Positions 15,071 to 23,882 are shown, numbered from the stretch's first letter. The stretch is 44,416 nucleotides of DNA from Oscillospiraceae bacterium (GCA_020025345.1 JAHHSH010000006.1:1-44416), one strand, 5' to 3'. Made by a program: numbers and translations. Notes: generated by a model not told the origin, from the sequence alone.

Positions 15071-15370
15071 GGCATGGCGGAAAAGATATGGATAATCGGG
15101 TAGTAAACGTCCGGTATTTGGACAAAAAGGCCGGTGTTGCCTAAAAAAGAATGCGCTTTTTCGAGTGTAGAGGTAGGCAAAAACGACATCCCGTTTTACG
15201 AAATATGTTCTGAAAACGGGACGATGTTCTGCTTTCAGAACGGCTGCGAGGAAAACAGTAAAATTTGAGGCGGTTTGAACAGAATGGAGTGGCTATTTCT
15301 GGCGAAAACGACGGATACTTAGATGGATTGTACAAAAATTAACGAAATAGATTGTTAAAATTTAAATATA

Positions 15371-15400
15371 TTGACGAAACTGGGGAGCCGGTGATATACT
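15371..15400 (+). promoter_or_regulatory. Promoter of adhE
   Basis: TTGACG at 15371-15376 and TATACT at 15395-15400, spacer 18. Transcription would start near 15407, giving a leader of about 225 bases. From about 15071 to 15370 I see no gene on either strand. An imperfect TTAAC...GTTAA repeat (about 15340-15361) is the only notable site. Confidence 0.65.
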
Positions 15401-15406
15401 TTCTAC

Positions 15407-15634
15407 AAAGGGCAACGCATGCGGTGTAGAGAGACAATGCCCACCACACAAAGGCCGGACAGTGAGACTGCTTTCGGCCTTACATACTGGAGTGCTCTCT
15501 ATAAAAAGGTGCATAAATGGGACGTATTTCCCATTCCTGCTTATATTTCAGCCTGAAAAGGAAAGGAGTTAAAAAGACAGCAGATTAGTAGGAACATATC
15601 ACAAAGTCATACGTAGAAAAAGGAGATTATGATT
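15407..15634 (+). promoter_or_regulatory. Structured 5' leader of adhE
   Basis: Several complementary segments are present: GGGCA 15410-15414 with TGCCC 15438-15442; AGAGAG 15428-15433 with CTCTCT 15495-15500; AAGGCCG 15451-15457 with CGGCCTT 15475-15481, plus inner CAGT/ACTG; and ATGGGA 15517-15522 with TCCCAT 15529-15534. The first two pairings interlock, so they are either alternatives or a pseudoknot. No T run follows. Its class is unknown to me. Confidence 0.45.
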
Positions 15635-18406
15635 ATGGAAAAAGCATTGATCATCAACTCAGTAGAGACTTTTGAAGAAGCCCTGCCCATTATTCGTGCT
15701 GCGCAAGAAGAGTATGCGACCTTTACGCAAGAGCAGGTAGATACGATTTGTGAGAAGGCGGCCATGGCCGTCTCCAAGATGCGTATCCCCTTGGCGAAGA
15801 TGGCCTGTGACGAGACCGGTTACGGTATTGTCGTGGATAAGGTCACCAAGAACCAGTATGCCTCCGAGCATATCTGGAACTATATGCGTTACGCCAAGAC
15901 CTGTGGCGTCATCGAGGAGAACCGTGCCTTCGGAACCAAGCGCGTGGCCTCCCCCAAGGGCGTCATCGCGGCCATTACGCCCACTACGAACCCCACTTCT
16001 ACTACGATTTACAAGATTCTGCTGGCTCTGAAAACCAGAAACGCCCTGATTCTGTCCCCCCACCCCCACGCTGTGAACTGCTCCATCGCTGCGGCTAAGA
16101 TCATGCGCGATGCTGCCATCGAGGCCGGTATGCCGCCTCATGTGCTCAGCTGGATCTCCGTTCCCAGTCTGGAGATCTCCGATGTCCTGATGAAGAAGGT
16201 GGACGTGATCATGGCCACCGGCGGCTCCGGCATGGTGCACGCCGCTTATTCCTCCGGTACCCCCGCCATCGGCGTCGGCCCCGGTAACTGTAACGTTGTG
16301 ATTGATGAGACTGCCGATTTGCGTATGGCCGTTGAGTCCATCATTCATTCTAAGACTTTCGATAACGGCATGATCTGCGCCACCGAGCAGCACATCACCG
16401 TTTTGAGCAGCGTCTATGACCAGGTCAAGGCTCTGCTGCAGGAGGCACGCTGCTACTTCCTGAATGACGAGGAAGCCGAGAAGGTCGCCAAGGTGTTCTT
16501 CAATCCCAAGAACCACGGCGTCAATCCTCCCGCTGTCGGTCAGACGGCTGTGCGTCTGGCAGAGATGGCCGGGATCGATGTACCCCGTGAGACCAAGGTC
16601 ATGATCTATGAGACCAATGATACCTCTCACGATAACCCCTGGGCCAATGAGAAGCTGACTACCCTGCTGGGTATGTTCCGTGCCAATACGCTGGACGAGG
16701 CCTACGACATCTGCGCCAAGCTGGTGTACGAGGGCGGCGCCGGCCACTCTGCGGCTCTCTATGTAGATCCTACCGAGGAGGATAAGATCGACCGTTTCGC
16801 CGAGAAGATGAAGGCCGGCCGTATCATCATCAATACCCCTGCCTGCTTCGGCGGTCTGGGTGATTTGTATAACTTCGACATGGCTCCGTCCCTGACGCTG
16901 GGGCCCGGTGCCGTTGGTCACTCCGCTTACATGGGCAACACCCAGTACCAGCAGCTGCTGGATATCAAGGTGGTTGCCATGCGCAAGGAGAATATGCTGT
17001 GGCTGCAGCTGCCCAAGAAGGTCTACCACAAGACCGGCTGTACCCCCGTTGCTCTGCGCGAGATGAAGCACGTCTACGACTTTAAGCGCGCCTTCATCAT
17101 CACCGATGCCACGCTGTATGAGCTGGGCGCCTGCGATGCCATCATCAAGCAGCTGCACGAGATGGGCATTGAGACGGCCGAGTTCTTCGACATTCAGGTC
17201 GATCCTCAGATTCAGGATGCGATGAAGGGTCTGCCCAAGATGCACGAGTTCAAGCCCGACGTCATCATCGCCGTCGGCGGCGGCTCCGCCATCGATACGG
17301 CGAAAATCATGTGGATCATGTACGAGAATCCCGAAGAGGGCTTCCTGGATATGGCCACCATCTTCCTGGATATCCGTAAGAGAATCCGTTTCTTCCCGCA
17401 GATGGGCAAGAAGGCGAAGCTGGTCTGCATCCCCACCACTGCCGGTACCGGCTCTGAGTGCACACCCTTTACCATTATTTCCGATGCCAACACCGGCATG
17501 AAGTGGCCTCTGATCGGCTACGAGATGATGCCCGAAATGGCCATCATCGATGCCGATAACATGATGTCTCTGCCTCCCAGAGCGACGCAGGCTTCCGGTT
17601 ACGACGTGCTGACCCACGCTGTCGAGGCGTATGTCTCCACCTTCGCCACCGAGTACACCGACGGCTTCTGCAAGGAGGCCACCGAGTTGGTGTTCAACTA
17701 CCTGCCCAGAGCGTATAAGTCCGCCTTCAAGGGCGCCAAGCCCGATCCCGAGGCCCGTGAGAAGATGGCTGACGCCTCTGCTCTGGCCGGTATCGCCTTT
17801 GCAAACGCCATGCTGGGTATCAACCACTCCCTGTCCCATAAGCTGGGCGGCTGGTTCCATATTCCTCATGGTACTGCTAATGCTCTGCTGTTCCCGTTCG
17901 TCTGCCGCTTCAACGCACAGCGTCATCCCTATCATATGGGTACCTTCTCCCAGTACAAGTATCCCCAGGCCTTTGAGCGCTATGTGGAGCTGGGCGAGCT
18001 GATCGGCGTGAAGGGCGCTACCGACGAGGAGACCTTCGAGAACTTCATCAAGGCAGCCGAGGATCTGAAGAAGGAAATCGACATCCCCGAGACCATCTCC
18101 GATTGGCTGGTTATGGCACATCCCGAGAAGAGCTTCGAGGAGTGGGAAGCTGAGTTCTTGGCCGCTGTGGATCAGATGTCTGAGTGGGCATTCCACGATG
18201 CCTGCACCGGCTGCAACCCCGTCTATCCTACCATGGGCGAGCTGAAGGCCTGCTACCTGCGCGCCTTCTACGGCAACGAGAAGTACGCCGAGAAGTACGG
18301 CGATGCTCTGGAAGTGGAGATCAATCTGCCTCTGGAGACCCACGCCGCTTATCCCGCAGGTCTGCCTGCCGATATCGGTCTGGACAAGGTTGGCGGCTTC
18401 AACTAA
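15635..18406 (+). CDS. adhE: Bifunctional acetaldehyde-CoA/alcohol dehydrogenase AdhE
   Basis: Converts acetyl-CoA to acetaldehyde and then ethanol, consuming two NADH; a main redox sink in fermentation. Residues 1 to about 440 are the aldehyde dehydrogenase half, with catalytic Cys248 in DNGMICA. The rest is the iron alcohol dehydrogenase half, with GGGSAID for NAD and iron ligands Asp657, His661, His731 and His745 (GYDVLTH, NHSLSH, FHIPHG). All are intact. The ATG at 15635 has AGGAG nine bases upstream; the ATG at 15629 would be only three bases away. Codon use is strongly biased toward high expression. It has its own promoter and a structured leader, and is followed after 91 bases by a degenerate copy of its own C-terminal half. 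AdhE normally forms helical spirosomes in the cytoplasm. Confidence 0.97.
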   Translation: MEKALIINSVETFEEALPIIRAAQEEYATFTQEQVDTICEKAAMAVSKMRIPLAKMACDETGYGIVVDKVTKNQYASEHIWNYMRYAKTCGVIEENRAFGTKRVASPKGVIAAITPTTNPTSTTIYKILLALKTRNALILSPHPHAVNCSIAAAKIMRDAAIEAGMPPHVLSWISVPSLEISDVLMKKVDVIMATGGSGMVHAAYSSGTPAIGVGPGNCNVVIDETADLRMAVESIIHSKTFDNGMICATEQHITVLSSVYDQVKALLQEARCYFLNDEEAEKVAKVFFNPKNHGVNPPAVGQTAVRLAEMAGIDVPRETKVMIYETNDTSHDNPWANEKLTTLLGMFRANTLDEAYDICAKLVYEGGAGHSAALYVDPTEEDKIDRFAEKMKAGRIIINTPACFGGLGDLYNFDMAPSLTLGPGAVGHSAYMGNTQYQQLLDIKVVAMRKENMLWLQLPKKVYHKTGCTPVALREMKHVYDFKRAFIITDATLYELGACDAIIKQLHEMGIETAEFFDIQVDPQIQDAMKGLPKMHEFKPDVIIAVGGGSAIDTAKIMWIMYENPEEGFLDMATIFLDIRKRIRFFPQMGKKAKLVCIPTTAGTGSECTPFTIISDANTGMKWPLIGYEMMPEMAIIDADNMMSLPPRATQASGYDVLTHAVEAYVSTFATEYTDGFCKEATELVFNYLPRAYKSAFKGAKPDPEAREKMADASALAGIAFANAMLGINHSLSHKLGGWFHIPHGTANALLFPFVCRFNAQRHPYHMGTFSQYKYPQAFERYVELGELIGVKGATDEETFENFIKAAEDLKKEIDIPETISDWLVMAHPEKSFEEWEAEFLAAVDQMSEWAFHDACTGCNPVYPTMGELKACYLRAFYGNEKYAEKYGDALEVEINLPLETHAAYPAGLPADIGLDKVGGFN

Positions 18407-18497
18407 GCCTACCGATCTTGCTATACTCCTTTACATTAATTCCGAAGGGAGTCGGTGTATCCGGCTCCCTCGGCACGGAAAGAAATGGGGTTGACCG

Positions 18498-19412
18498 ATG
18501 TATCAGTTAAATCTTCCGAAAAAGGTATATTTTAAAACCGGATCGTATACGGTGGCCCTGCGTGAGCTGAACGAGGTATATCACAGAAAGCGGGCCTTTG
18601 TGGTCAGCGATCAGCACCTCTATACCGCCGGGATCGTCACGCCTGTGATTCACTGGGTGGAAAAGCAGGGACTGCGCACCGCCGAGTTCTTCTCTGTGGA
18701 CGATGTGCCTACCTTTGCCGCACTGCGCGCGGCGCTGCCCTCCGTTCTGGCCTTCAAGCCGGATGCCATCATCGGCGTCGGCGGCGGCGCAGCCATGAGC
18801 GCTGCCAAGGCGCTGTGGGCGCTGTATGAGAATCCGGAGCTGGATCTGGCGGCTGCCGTGAAAGACCCGACGCTTTTGCATACGGGTGAAAAGGCACTGC
18901 TGGCGCTGGTGGCCACTTCCTTTGGAAGCGGCGCACAGAACTCCCCCTTTGCCGTACTGCGTGACGACGAGGGAGAGCTGGTACAGCTGGAAAGCCAGTG
19001 CCTGCTGCCCGCGATCTCCAGTACCGATGCCATGTTCACGGCGTCCATGACGGCCGAGCAGGTGCATAAGGCCGGTGCCAAGTCGCTGGCACAGGCCATG
19101 CGTGCGCTGGCGGCGGAGGATTGCTGCGAGTATCCCGGCGGATTGCTGGATCAGGCCATTGGCTGCATCCTGCGGGATTTGAAGGCTGCCGAAGAGGGCT
19201 GCCCTGCCGCCCGGGAGCGCGTCCACGACGCTGTCGGTATCGCCGGTGCCGCCTATGGCAATGTGACACTGCCCGCCGATGTGGAAACACGACTGGCACC
19301 CGTGGCCGCCAAGGAGCTGGTGGGCAATGGGCGTGTGGCGCATCTGGCGCGCAAGCTGGGCTATGCCGATGCCGCGGCGCTGGTGAAAGCCTGCGAGGCC
19401 ATCTACGGCTGA
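18498..19412 (+). CDS. AdhE-like truncated protein, probable catalytically dead iron-ADH paralogue
   Basis: A 304-aa protein that aligns with the alcohol dehydrogenase half of the preceding AdhE from its linker on (NLPKKVYFKTGSYTVALREL against QLPKKVYHKTGCTPVALREM). The Rossmann-type GVGGGAAMSAAK is kept. The metal site is lost: where AdhE has GYDVLTH this protein has GAKSLAQ, so Asp becomes Lys195 and His becomes Gln199. The region holding the other two histidines is replaced (GNVTLPADVETRLAPVA), and the protein is shorter than the domain. The reading frame is clean with normal codon use, so it is being kept rather than decaying. A role in AdhE regulation or spirosome assembly, or as an NAD(H) sensor, is inference. 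It shares the adhE transcript up to the terminator at 19441. The ribosome binding site is weak. Confidence 0.82.
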   Translation: MYQLNLPKKVYFKTGSYTVALRELNEVYHRKRAFVVSDQHLYTAGIVTPVIHWVEKQGLRTAEFFSVDDVPTFAALRAALPSVLAFKPDAIIGVGGGAAMSAAKALWALYENPELDLAAAVKDPTLLHTGEKALLALVATSFGSGAQNSPFAVLRDDEGELVQLESQCLLPAISSTDAMFTASMTAEQVHKAGAKSLAQAMRALAAEDCCEYPGGLLDQAIGCILRDLKAAEEGCPAARERVHDAVGIAGAAYGNVTLPADVETRLAPVAAKELVGNGRVAHLARKLGYADAAALVKACEAIYG

Positions 19413-19440
19413 GAAGCGCCATCCGATCCTAAAACATGAA

Positions 19441-19475
19441 AAGCATCCCCGACCGATGGGTCGGGGATGCTTTTT
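19441..19475 (+). terminator. Terminator of the adhE operon
   Basis: A 14-bp perfect stem, AAGCATCCCCGACC with GGTCGGGGATGCTT, GATG loop, then T's. Confidence 0.92.
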
Positions 19476-19630
19476 GCTTGCACCCTGTGGATAATGGCAT
19501 AAGCTGGCTTTTCATTCCAAATAGGTGTCGGGCTGCCTTTTGGTGCTTGTGCCCTGCAAAAAATGGCTGCCGTGTTCGCCGATGGCACTGGCTCTGTCAA
19601 CGGGTCGTGACCTGTGGTCCATCAGCAGAT

Positions 19631-19683
19631 TTATCGTATTACGATAAAAATATCTTGACATACGATATGCTCTGCGGCATAAT
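19631..19683 (+). promoter_or_regulatory. Promoter and repeated operator of the DUF2975/HTH operon
   Basis: TTGACA (19655-19660) and CATAAT (19678-19683) are 17 bases apart. A perfect 17-base palindrome TTATCGTA-T-TACGATAA lies at 19631-19647. A third half-site, TACGATA, sits at 19661-19667 between the -35 and -10 boxes. This is the arrangement expected for the HTH protein encoded two genes later acting as an autorepressor. Between 19476 and 19630 nothing is recognisable. Confidence 0.7.
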
Positions 19684-19714
19684 GAGGGCAGATACAAAGC
19701 AAGGAGGATGCTGT

Positions 19715-20209
19715 ATGGAACAAAAAAGAATCGAAAAATGGCTGAAAATCATGCTGGTGGGCGCGGCGCTGTGCGGCGTGCTGGTCTACGGTGTTGCCAT
19801 CCCTGAAGCGGGCCGTTCTGTGCTGTTGCTGGAGGCAATGCTGGAGCAGGACGCATTCAGCAGCTACTACTGGCCGTGGCTGCTGTTCCTCTGGGCCACG
19901 GCACTCCCCTGCTGTGCGGCGTGGGTGTGCGCGTGGAAGATCGCCGGAAATATCGGGGCGGACAAATCCTTTTCCCGCGTCAACGCAAAGCTGCTGCGCC
20001 ATATTGCGACGCTGGCGGCCGGGGACGCCGTGTTTTTCCTCGTGGGAAATGTGGTGCTCCTGTGCGTCAACAGGAACCACCCCTCCGTGGTGCTGGTGTC
20101 GCTGCTGGTGGTGTTTCTGGGTGCGGCGGTGGCGGTAGCCGCAGCGGCGCTTTCCCATCTGGTGATACGGGCGGCGGAGCTGCAGGATCAGAGCGATTGG
20201 ACGATTTAG
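19715..20209 (+). CDS. DUF2975 domain membrane protein
   Basis: 164 aa with four hydrophobic segments, matching DUF2975 proteins, which are usually encoded next to a small Cro/CI-type repressor, as here. Start chosen at the ATG at 19715 because AAGGAGG at 19701-19707 lies seven bases upstream; an in-frame extension to 19436 would run back through the adhE terminator. The next gene begins nine bases after the stop. Function unknown; a membrane partner controlling the adjacent regulator is a common proposal for such pairs. Confidence 0.82.
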   Translation: MEQKRIEKWLKIMLVGAALCGVLVYGVAIPEAGRSVLLLEAMLEQDAFSSYYWPWLLFLWATALPCCAAWVCAWKIAGNIGADKSFSRVNAKLLRHIATLAAGDAVFFLVGNVVLLCVNRNHPSVVLVSLLVVFLGAAVAVAAAALSHLVIRAAELQDQSDWTI

Positions 20210-20218
20210 GAGGGCACC

Positions 20219-20452
20219 ATGGAAGGCGAGATTATTTTTAACATTGACGTCATGCTGGCCAAGCGGAAGATGAGTGTCACGGAGTTGGCCGAGCGGGTGG
20301 GCATCACCATTGCCAACATCTCCGTGCTGAAAAACGGCAAGGCCAAGGCGTTGAAAATTTCCACACTGGTGAAGCTGTGCGAGGCGCTGGACTGCCAGCC
20401 GGGGGATCTGCTGGCCTATCGAAAGGGACAGGAGCATGAAGAAAACGCGTAG
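20219..20452 (+). CDS. Small Cro/CI-type helix-turn-helix repressor (YozG-like)
   Basis: 77 aa made almost wholly of one HTH_3/HTH_26 domain: MSVTELAERVGITIANISVL, then LKISTLVKLCEALDCQPGDL. AGGAGG precedes the ATG by about five bases. It is the downstream partner of the DUF2975 gene and probably binds the TACGATA repeats at 19631-19667. Its last 17 bases overlap the lipoprotein gene. Confidence 0.88.
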   Translation: MEGEIIFNIDVMLAKRKMSVTELAERVGITIANISVLKNGKAKALKISTLVKLCEALDCQPGDLLAYRKGQEHEENA

Positions 20453-20915
20453 GCGCGTCGGATTGCTGCTGGCAGCCATGTTGCTGCTGTGTGCCGCCGG
20501 GTGCGGCGATGTAAGCCACGGGAAGTCCCTTTCGAAACTCCTGCACTTGGATGTGACCGACGGCACGGTGGCGGCGTACCAAGATAGCCATGGCGGCTTT
20601 CTCGGCGACGGTGCGGCCTACTGGGAGATCACATTCCCCGATGACAGCGTCCGACAGGCCATCGAAGAGAGCAGCGCATGGAAGCAGCTGCCCATGACGG
20701 CGACGGTGCAGCAGCTGGCCTGCAGTCTGCTGGACGCCCAGCCTCCTGCCCTTCCGGCGGTGGAGCGGGGTTGGTACTTCTTTTATGACCGTCACGACCA
20801 GAGCCTGGATGCGTGGGATGCACAAGCGGCTTTGACGCGGCACTCCTACAACTTTACCGTCGCCGTTTACAATGCGGACACGGACACCCTTTACTGTCTG
20901 GTGTTGGATACCTGA
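20436..20915 (+). CDS. Predicted lipoprotein, function unknown
   Basis: 159 aa. A signal peptide (KKTRRR, then a hydrophobic core LLLAAMLLLCAA) ends in a lipobox at Cys23 (AAGC), so the mature protein should be anchored to the outer face of the membrane. The rest shows no domain I recognise. Translation is coupled to the HTH gene by a 17-base overlap, so it belongs to the same regulated operon. Confidence 0.75.
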   Translation: MKKTRRRVGLLLAAMLLLCAAGCGDVSHGKSLSKLLHLDVTDGTVAAYQDSHGGFLGDGAAYWEITFPDDSVRQAIEESSAWKQLPMTATVQQLACSLLDAQPPALPAVERGWYFFYDRHDQSLDAWDAQAALTRHSYNFTVAVYNADTDTLYCLVLDT

Positions 20916-20978
20916 GGTAGCCAAACGGCGGGAAATGTGCTAAAATAGGGGCAGTATCAAGATAAGCAGGAGGCGCTT

Positions 20979-22757
20979 ATGCTCTTATCGGCAGAACATA
21001 TTTCCATCAACTTCGGTATGCGGCAGCTGCTGGACGATGTGAATTTCTATTTAAATGAGGGGGACAAAACCGGTATCATCGGCATCAACGGTACCGGCAA
21101 GTCCACGTTTCTCCGGGTGCTGGCAGGCGCGGTGGAGCCCGACGAGGGAAAAATCTCCCGCAACCCCAATGTGCAGGTGAGCTACCTGCCCCAGAACCCG
21201 GTGATGCAGGAGGATGCCACCGTGCTGGAGCAGGTGTTCCTCCATATGTCGCCGGAATTCCGGGAGATCAACGAATACGAGGCCAAGGCCATGCTGCAGC
21301 AGCTGGGAATCTCCGATTTCTCCCAGAAAGTGGGCACCCTCTCCGGCGGACAGCGCAAGCGCGTGGCGCTTGCGGCGGCACTGCTGCAGCCGGCAGATGT
21401 GCTGGTGCTGGATGAGCCGACCAACCATCTGGACGCCGCCATGACGGCGTGGCTGGAGGATTGGCTGCGGCGGTTCCGCGGCGGTTTGGTGATGGTGACC
21501 CATGACCGATACTTTTTGGAGCGAGTGGTGAACCACATCACGGAGCTGTCCCGTGGAAAACTCTACCACTATGAGGCCAACTACTCCCGGTATCTGGAAC
21601 TGAAGGAGCAGCGGCAGGAGATGGCGGAGGCCAGCGAGCGCAAGCGCCAATCTATCCTCCGTGTGGAGCGCGAGTGGATCATGCGGGGCTGCAAGGCCCG
21701 TTCCACCAAGTCCAAGGAGCGCATCGATCGCTATGAAGCCCTCCTCAATCAGGAGGCGCCGGAGCAGGACGATACGGTGCAGATGGCCGCGGCGTCCAGC
21801 CGTTTGGGAAAGAAGATCATCGCTCTGGAAGGCGTGACCAAGCGATTCGATGACCGCACGGTGATCCGGGATTTCTCCTATCAGCTGCTGCGCACCGACC
21901 GCATCGGCATCGTGGGCCACAACGGCGCGGGCAAGTCCACCCTGTTGAATCTGATTGCCGGGCGGCTGGAACCCACCAGCGGCACGGTGGAGCAGGGCAG
22001 CACCGTGAAGATCGGCTACTTCACCCAAGAGGGCCGGGAACTGGATCTTGACCAGCGGGTCTACGACTTTATCCACGACATCGCCGACGAGGTGCGCACC
22101 GACGAGGGTACCTTCTCCGCCAAGCAGATGATGGAGCGGTTCATGTTCCCCACGGAACTGCAATCCGTGCCCATCGGGCGGCTTTCCGGCGGCGAGCGGC
22201 GGCGTCTGTACCTGCTGTCGGTACTGATGGAGGCACCCAATGTGCTGCTGCTGGATGAGCCGACCAACGATCTGGACGTGATGACGCTGTCCATCTTGGA
22301 GGACTATTTGCAGGGCTTCCCCGGTCCAATCCTCACCGTCAGCCACGACCGATTCTTCCTCGATAAGGTGGCCGAGTCCATCTTTGAGGTGACCGGCGAC
22401 GGACGGGTGCTGCGCTATACGGGCAACTGGTCCGATTGGGAGCAAAAGCGCAAGGAGGAGACAGCGCCGCCCCGTGTGGAAAAACCCAAAGCGGCGGCAG
22501 AGCGTCCCCGGCAGCAGAAGCTGTGCTTTTCCTATAAGGAGCAGCGGGAGTTCGAGACCATTGATGCGGACTTGGCGGCGCTGGAGGAGCAGCTGGCGGC
22601 GTGCGAAAAGGAGCAGAGCGCCTGCGGCAGCGACTATGTGCGCTTGCAGGAATTGCAAAAGCAGCAGACGGAGCTGGAACAGCAGCTGGAAGAAAAGACG
22701 GAGCGCTGGATGTATCTCACGGAGCTTGCCGAGAAGATCGAAGCGCAAAAGGAATAG
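20979..22757 (+). CDS. ABC-F family ATP-binding protein (Uup-like)
   Basis: 592 aa without membrane segments: two ABC ATPase domains in one chain, the mark of ABC-F ribosome-associated factors. Walker A motifs are GINGTGKST and GHNGAGKST; signatures are LSGGQRKR and LSGGERRR; Walker B motifs are VLDEPTNHLD and LLDEPTNDLD. An inter-domain linker rich in charged residues (about 215-265) and a C-terminal coiled coil (about 525-592) resemble Uup. Members relieve stalled ribosomes, and some protect against ribosome-targeting antibiotics. The linker alone does not show which. It has its own AGGAGG site and ends at a bidirectional terminator. Confidence 0.92.
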   Translation: MLLSAEHISINFGMRQLLDDVNFYLNEGDKTGIIGINGTGKSTFLRVLAGAVEPDEGKISRNPNVQVSYLPQNPVMQEDATVLEQVFLHMSPEFREINEYEAKAMLQQLGISDFSQKVGTLSGGQRKRVALAAALLQPADVLVLDEPTNHLDAAMTAWLEDWLRRFRGGLVMVTHDRYFLERVVNHITELSRGKLYHYEANYSRYLELKEQRQEMAEASERKRQSILRVEREWIMRGCKARSTKSKERIDRYEALLNQEAPEQDDTVQMAAASSRLGKKIIALEGVTKRFDDRTVIRDFSYQLLRTDRIGIVGHNGAGKSTLLNLIAGRLEPTSGTVEQGSTVKIGYFTQEGRELDLDQRVYDFIHDIADEVRTDEGTFSAKQMMERFMFPTELQSVPIGRLSGGERRRLYLLSVLMEAPNVLLLDEPTNDLDVMTLSILEDYLQGFPGPILTVSHDRFFLDKVAESIFEVTGDGRVLRYTGNWSDWEQKRKEETAPPRVEKPKAAAERPRQQKLCFSYKEQREFETIDADLAALEEQLAACEKEQSACGSDYVRLQELQKQQTELEQQLEEKTERWMYLTELAEKIEAQKE

Positions 22758-22767
22758 TAGACAAGAA

Positions 22768-22805
22768 AAATCCCCGATATTTCCACGGAAATATCGGGGA
22801 TTTGT
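22768..22805. terminator. Bidirectional terminator between the ABC-F and FUSC genes
   Basis: A 16-bp stem, AAATCCCCGATATTTC with GAAATATCGGGGATTT, between convergent genes, with A's on one flank and T's on the other. Confidence 0.9.
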
Positions 22806-22811
22806 TATCTT

Positions 22812-23882
22812 TTAAGAGCGCTGCGCCTCCGGGCTTTCCGGAATGGTGCGGCGATCCATAGCCCACTCGTAGAGCAGAACGAAGCCTGCGGCCAGTGCCA
22901 CACCGAAGAGGTTGTTGCATACGCGCAGGAACAATGCACCGCCCAAGCCGTAGATACCGGCGGCCATGGTCAGTGCGCTGCAGCAGTTGACGGTGGTCTT
23001 GTAGCGGTAGTCCACGCAGAAGCCCAGCACGATGCCGCAGACCGGGCCGAGAAGTGTCAGCACGGACAGCGGGATGACCAGAGCGGCGAGGAAGAAGATG
23101 ACACAGCCCGCCACTGTACCGATGATGCGCTGACTGAAGCGCTCCCCTACGTTGCCGGAGGTGTAGGGAGAGAGAAGGGCTGCACCGGCGAAACCGGCCC
23201 AGAGCCAGTGCTCGAGGTGCAGCAGCTGTCCGCCCAGCAGCACCACGGCAGTACCCAGAGCCAGACGCATCTGCCAGCGGCTCCGGAAATCGGAAAGACG
23301 GAATTCCTGCAGGATCTGGAGGAAGGAAATGCCTTTGTTTTTGTGACGGTGCTTGCAGTAGAAGATGGTGCCGCACACCAAAAAGCTCAGCGCCATGAGA
23401 ATGGCACGATTCCACAGCAGCGTTCCCGTGACCGGGCTGCCTGTGAGGAACACATAGGCGAAGCTGTAAAGGCCGCCGTTGCCCATCTCCGGCTGCACCG
23501 TGGTCATGACGAAAATCACCATCATGGCGGCGAAGTTCACAAGCGCGCCCAGAACCGGCGGCAGCAGCGATGCGCCCACCGGGGCAAAGAGAAGCAGGGC
23601 GAACACGATACCGAGGTTGATGATGGAGTCCCGGATGCAGTAGCCGAAATCCACAAAGCGCACGGCCAGCAAAATGCAGAACAGAGCCACCAGTGCGGGG
23701 CTGTTCTCGCTGCCGAAGACGTTGGAGAGCGGCGCGATCAGTGCGACGGCAAGACCCACGATCAGCATGGGCCGCACCAGCATGGCCAGCCACAGCTTCC
23801 GGCGCTCCTTGGAGGTGTCTGCTGCGGCGATGTTCTTTTTCAGAACGGCCGGGTCAAGTTGCAGCATGTCGTAAAATTTCAT
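22812..23882 (-). CDS. FUSC family membrane protein
   Basis: 356 aa with two sets of hydrophobic segments, fitting the FUSC (fusaric acid resistance-like) family of putative efflux proteins, although without the large cytosolic domain of aromatic-acid exporters such as AaeB. The start codon overlaps the stop of the upstream marR gene (ATGA at 23882-23879), with GGAAGGAG inside the marR end. The pair is therefore translationally coupled, as in MarR-controlled drug or organic-acid efflux operons. Substrate unknown. Confidence 0.82.
   Translation of the reverse strand: MKFYDMLQLDPAVLKKNIAAADTSKERRKLWLAMLVRPMLIVGLAVALIAPLSNVFGSENSPALVALFCILLAVRFVDFGYCIRDSIINLGIVFALLLFAPVGASLLPPVLGALVNFAAMMVIFVMTTVQPEMGNGGLYSFAYVFLTGSPVTGTLLWNRAILMALSFLVCGTIFYCKHRHKNKGISFLQILQEFRLSDFRSRWQMRLALGTAVVLLGGQLLHLEHWLWAGFAGAALLSPYTSGNVGERFSQRIIGTVAGCVIFFLAALVIPLSVLTLLGPVCGIVLGFCVDYRYKTTVNCCSALTMAAGIYGLGGALFLRVCNNLFGVALAAGFVLLYEWAMDRRTIPESPEAQRS

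Noticed and set aside
14697..15335. Short minus-strand frames of 142 and 64 codons before adhE
   Set aside because: The 142-codon frame overlaps the tetR start and the terminator; neither has a binding site. The structured RNA explanation fits better.
15338..15361. A Rex (NADH-sensing) site upstream of adhE
   Set aside because: TTGTTAA is followed by AT-rich sequence, but the second arm does not match the TTAACAA half at the right distance; only a loose TTAAC/GTTAA repeat remains.
15659..18343. An 894-codon open frame antisense to adhE
   Set aside because: Antisense shadow of strongly biased codons; composition unlike a protein family, and no start signals.
18498..19412. Simple pseudogene of adhE
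   Set aside because: The frame is intact over 304 codons with a normal start and stop and kept nucleotide-binding motif; loss is confined to the metal site and C-terminal region.
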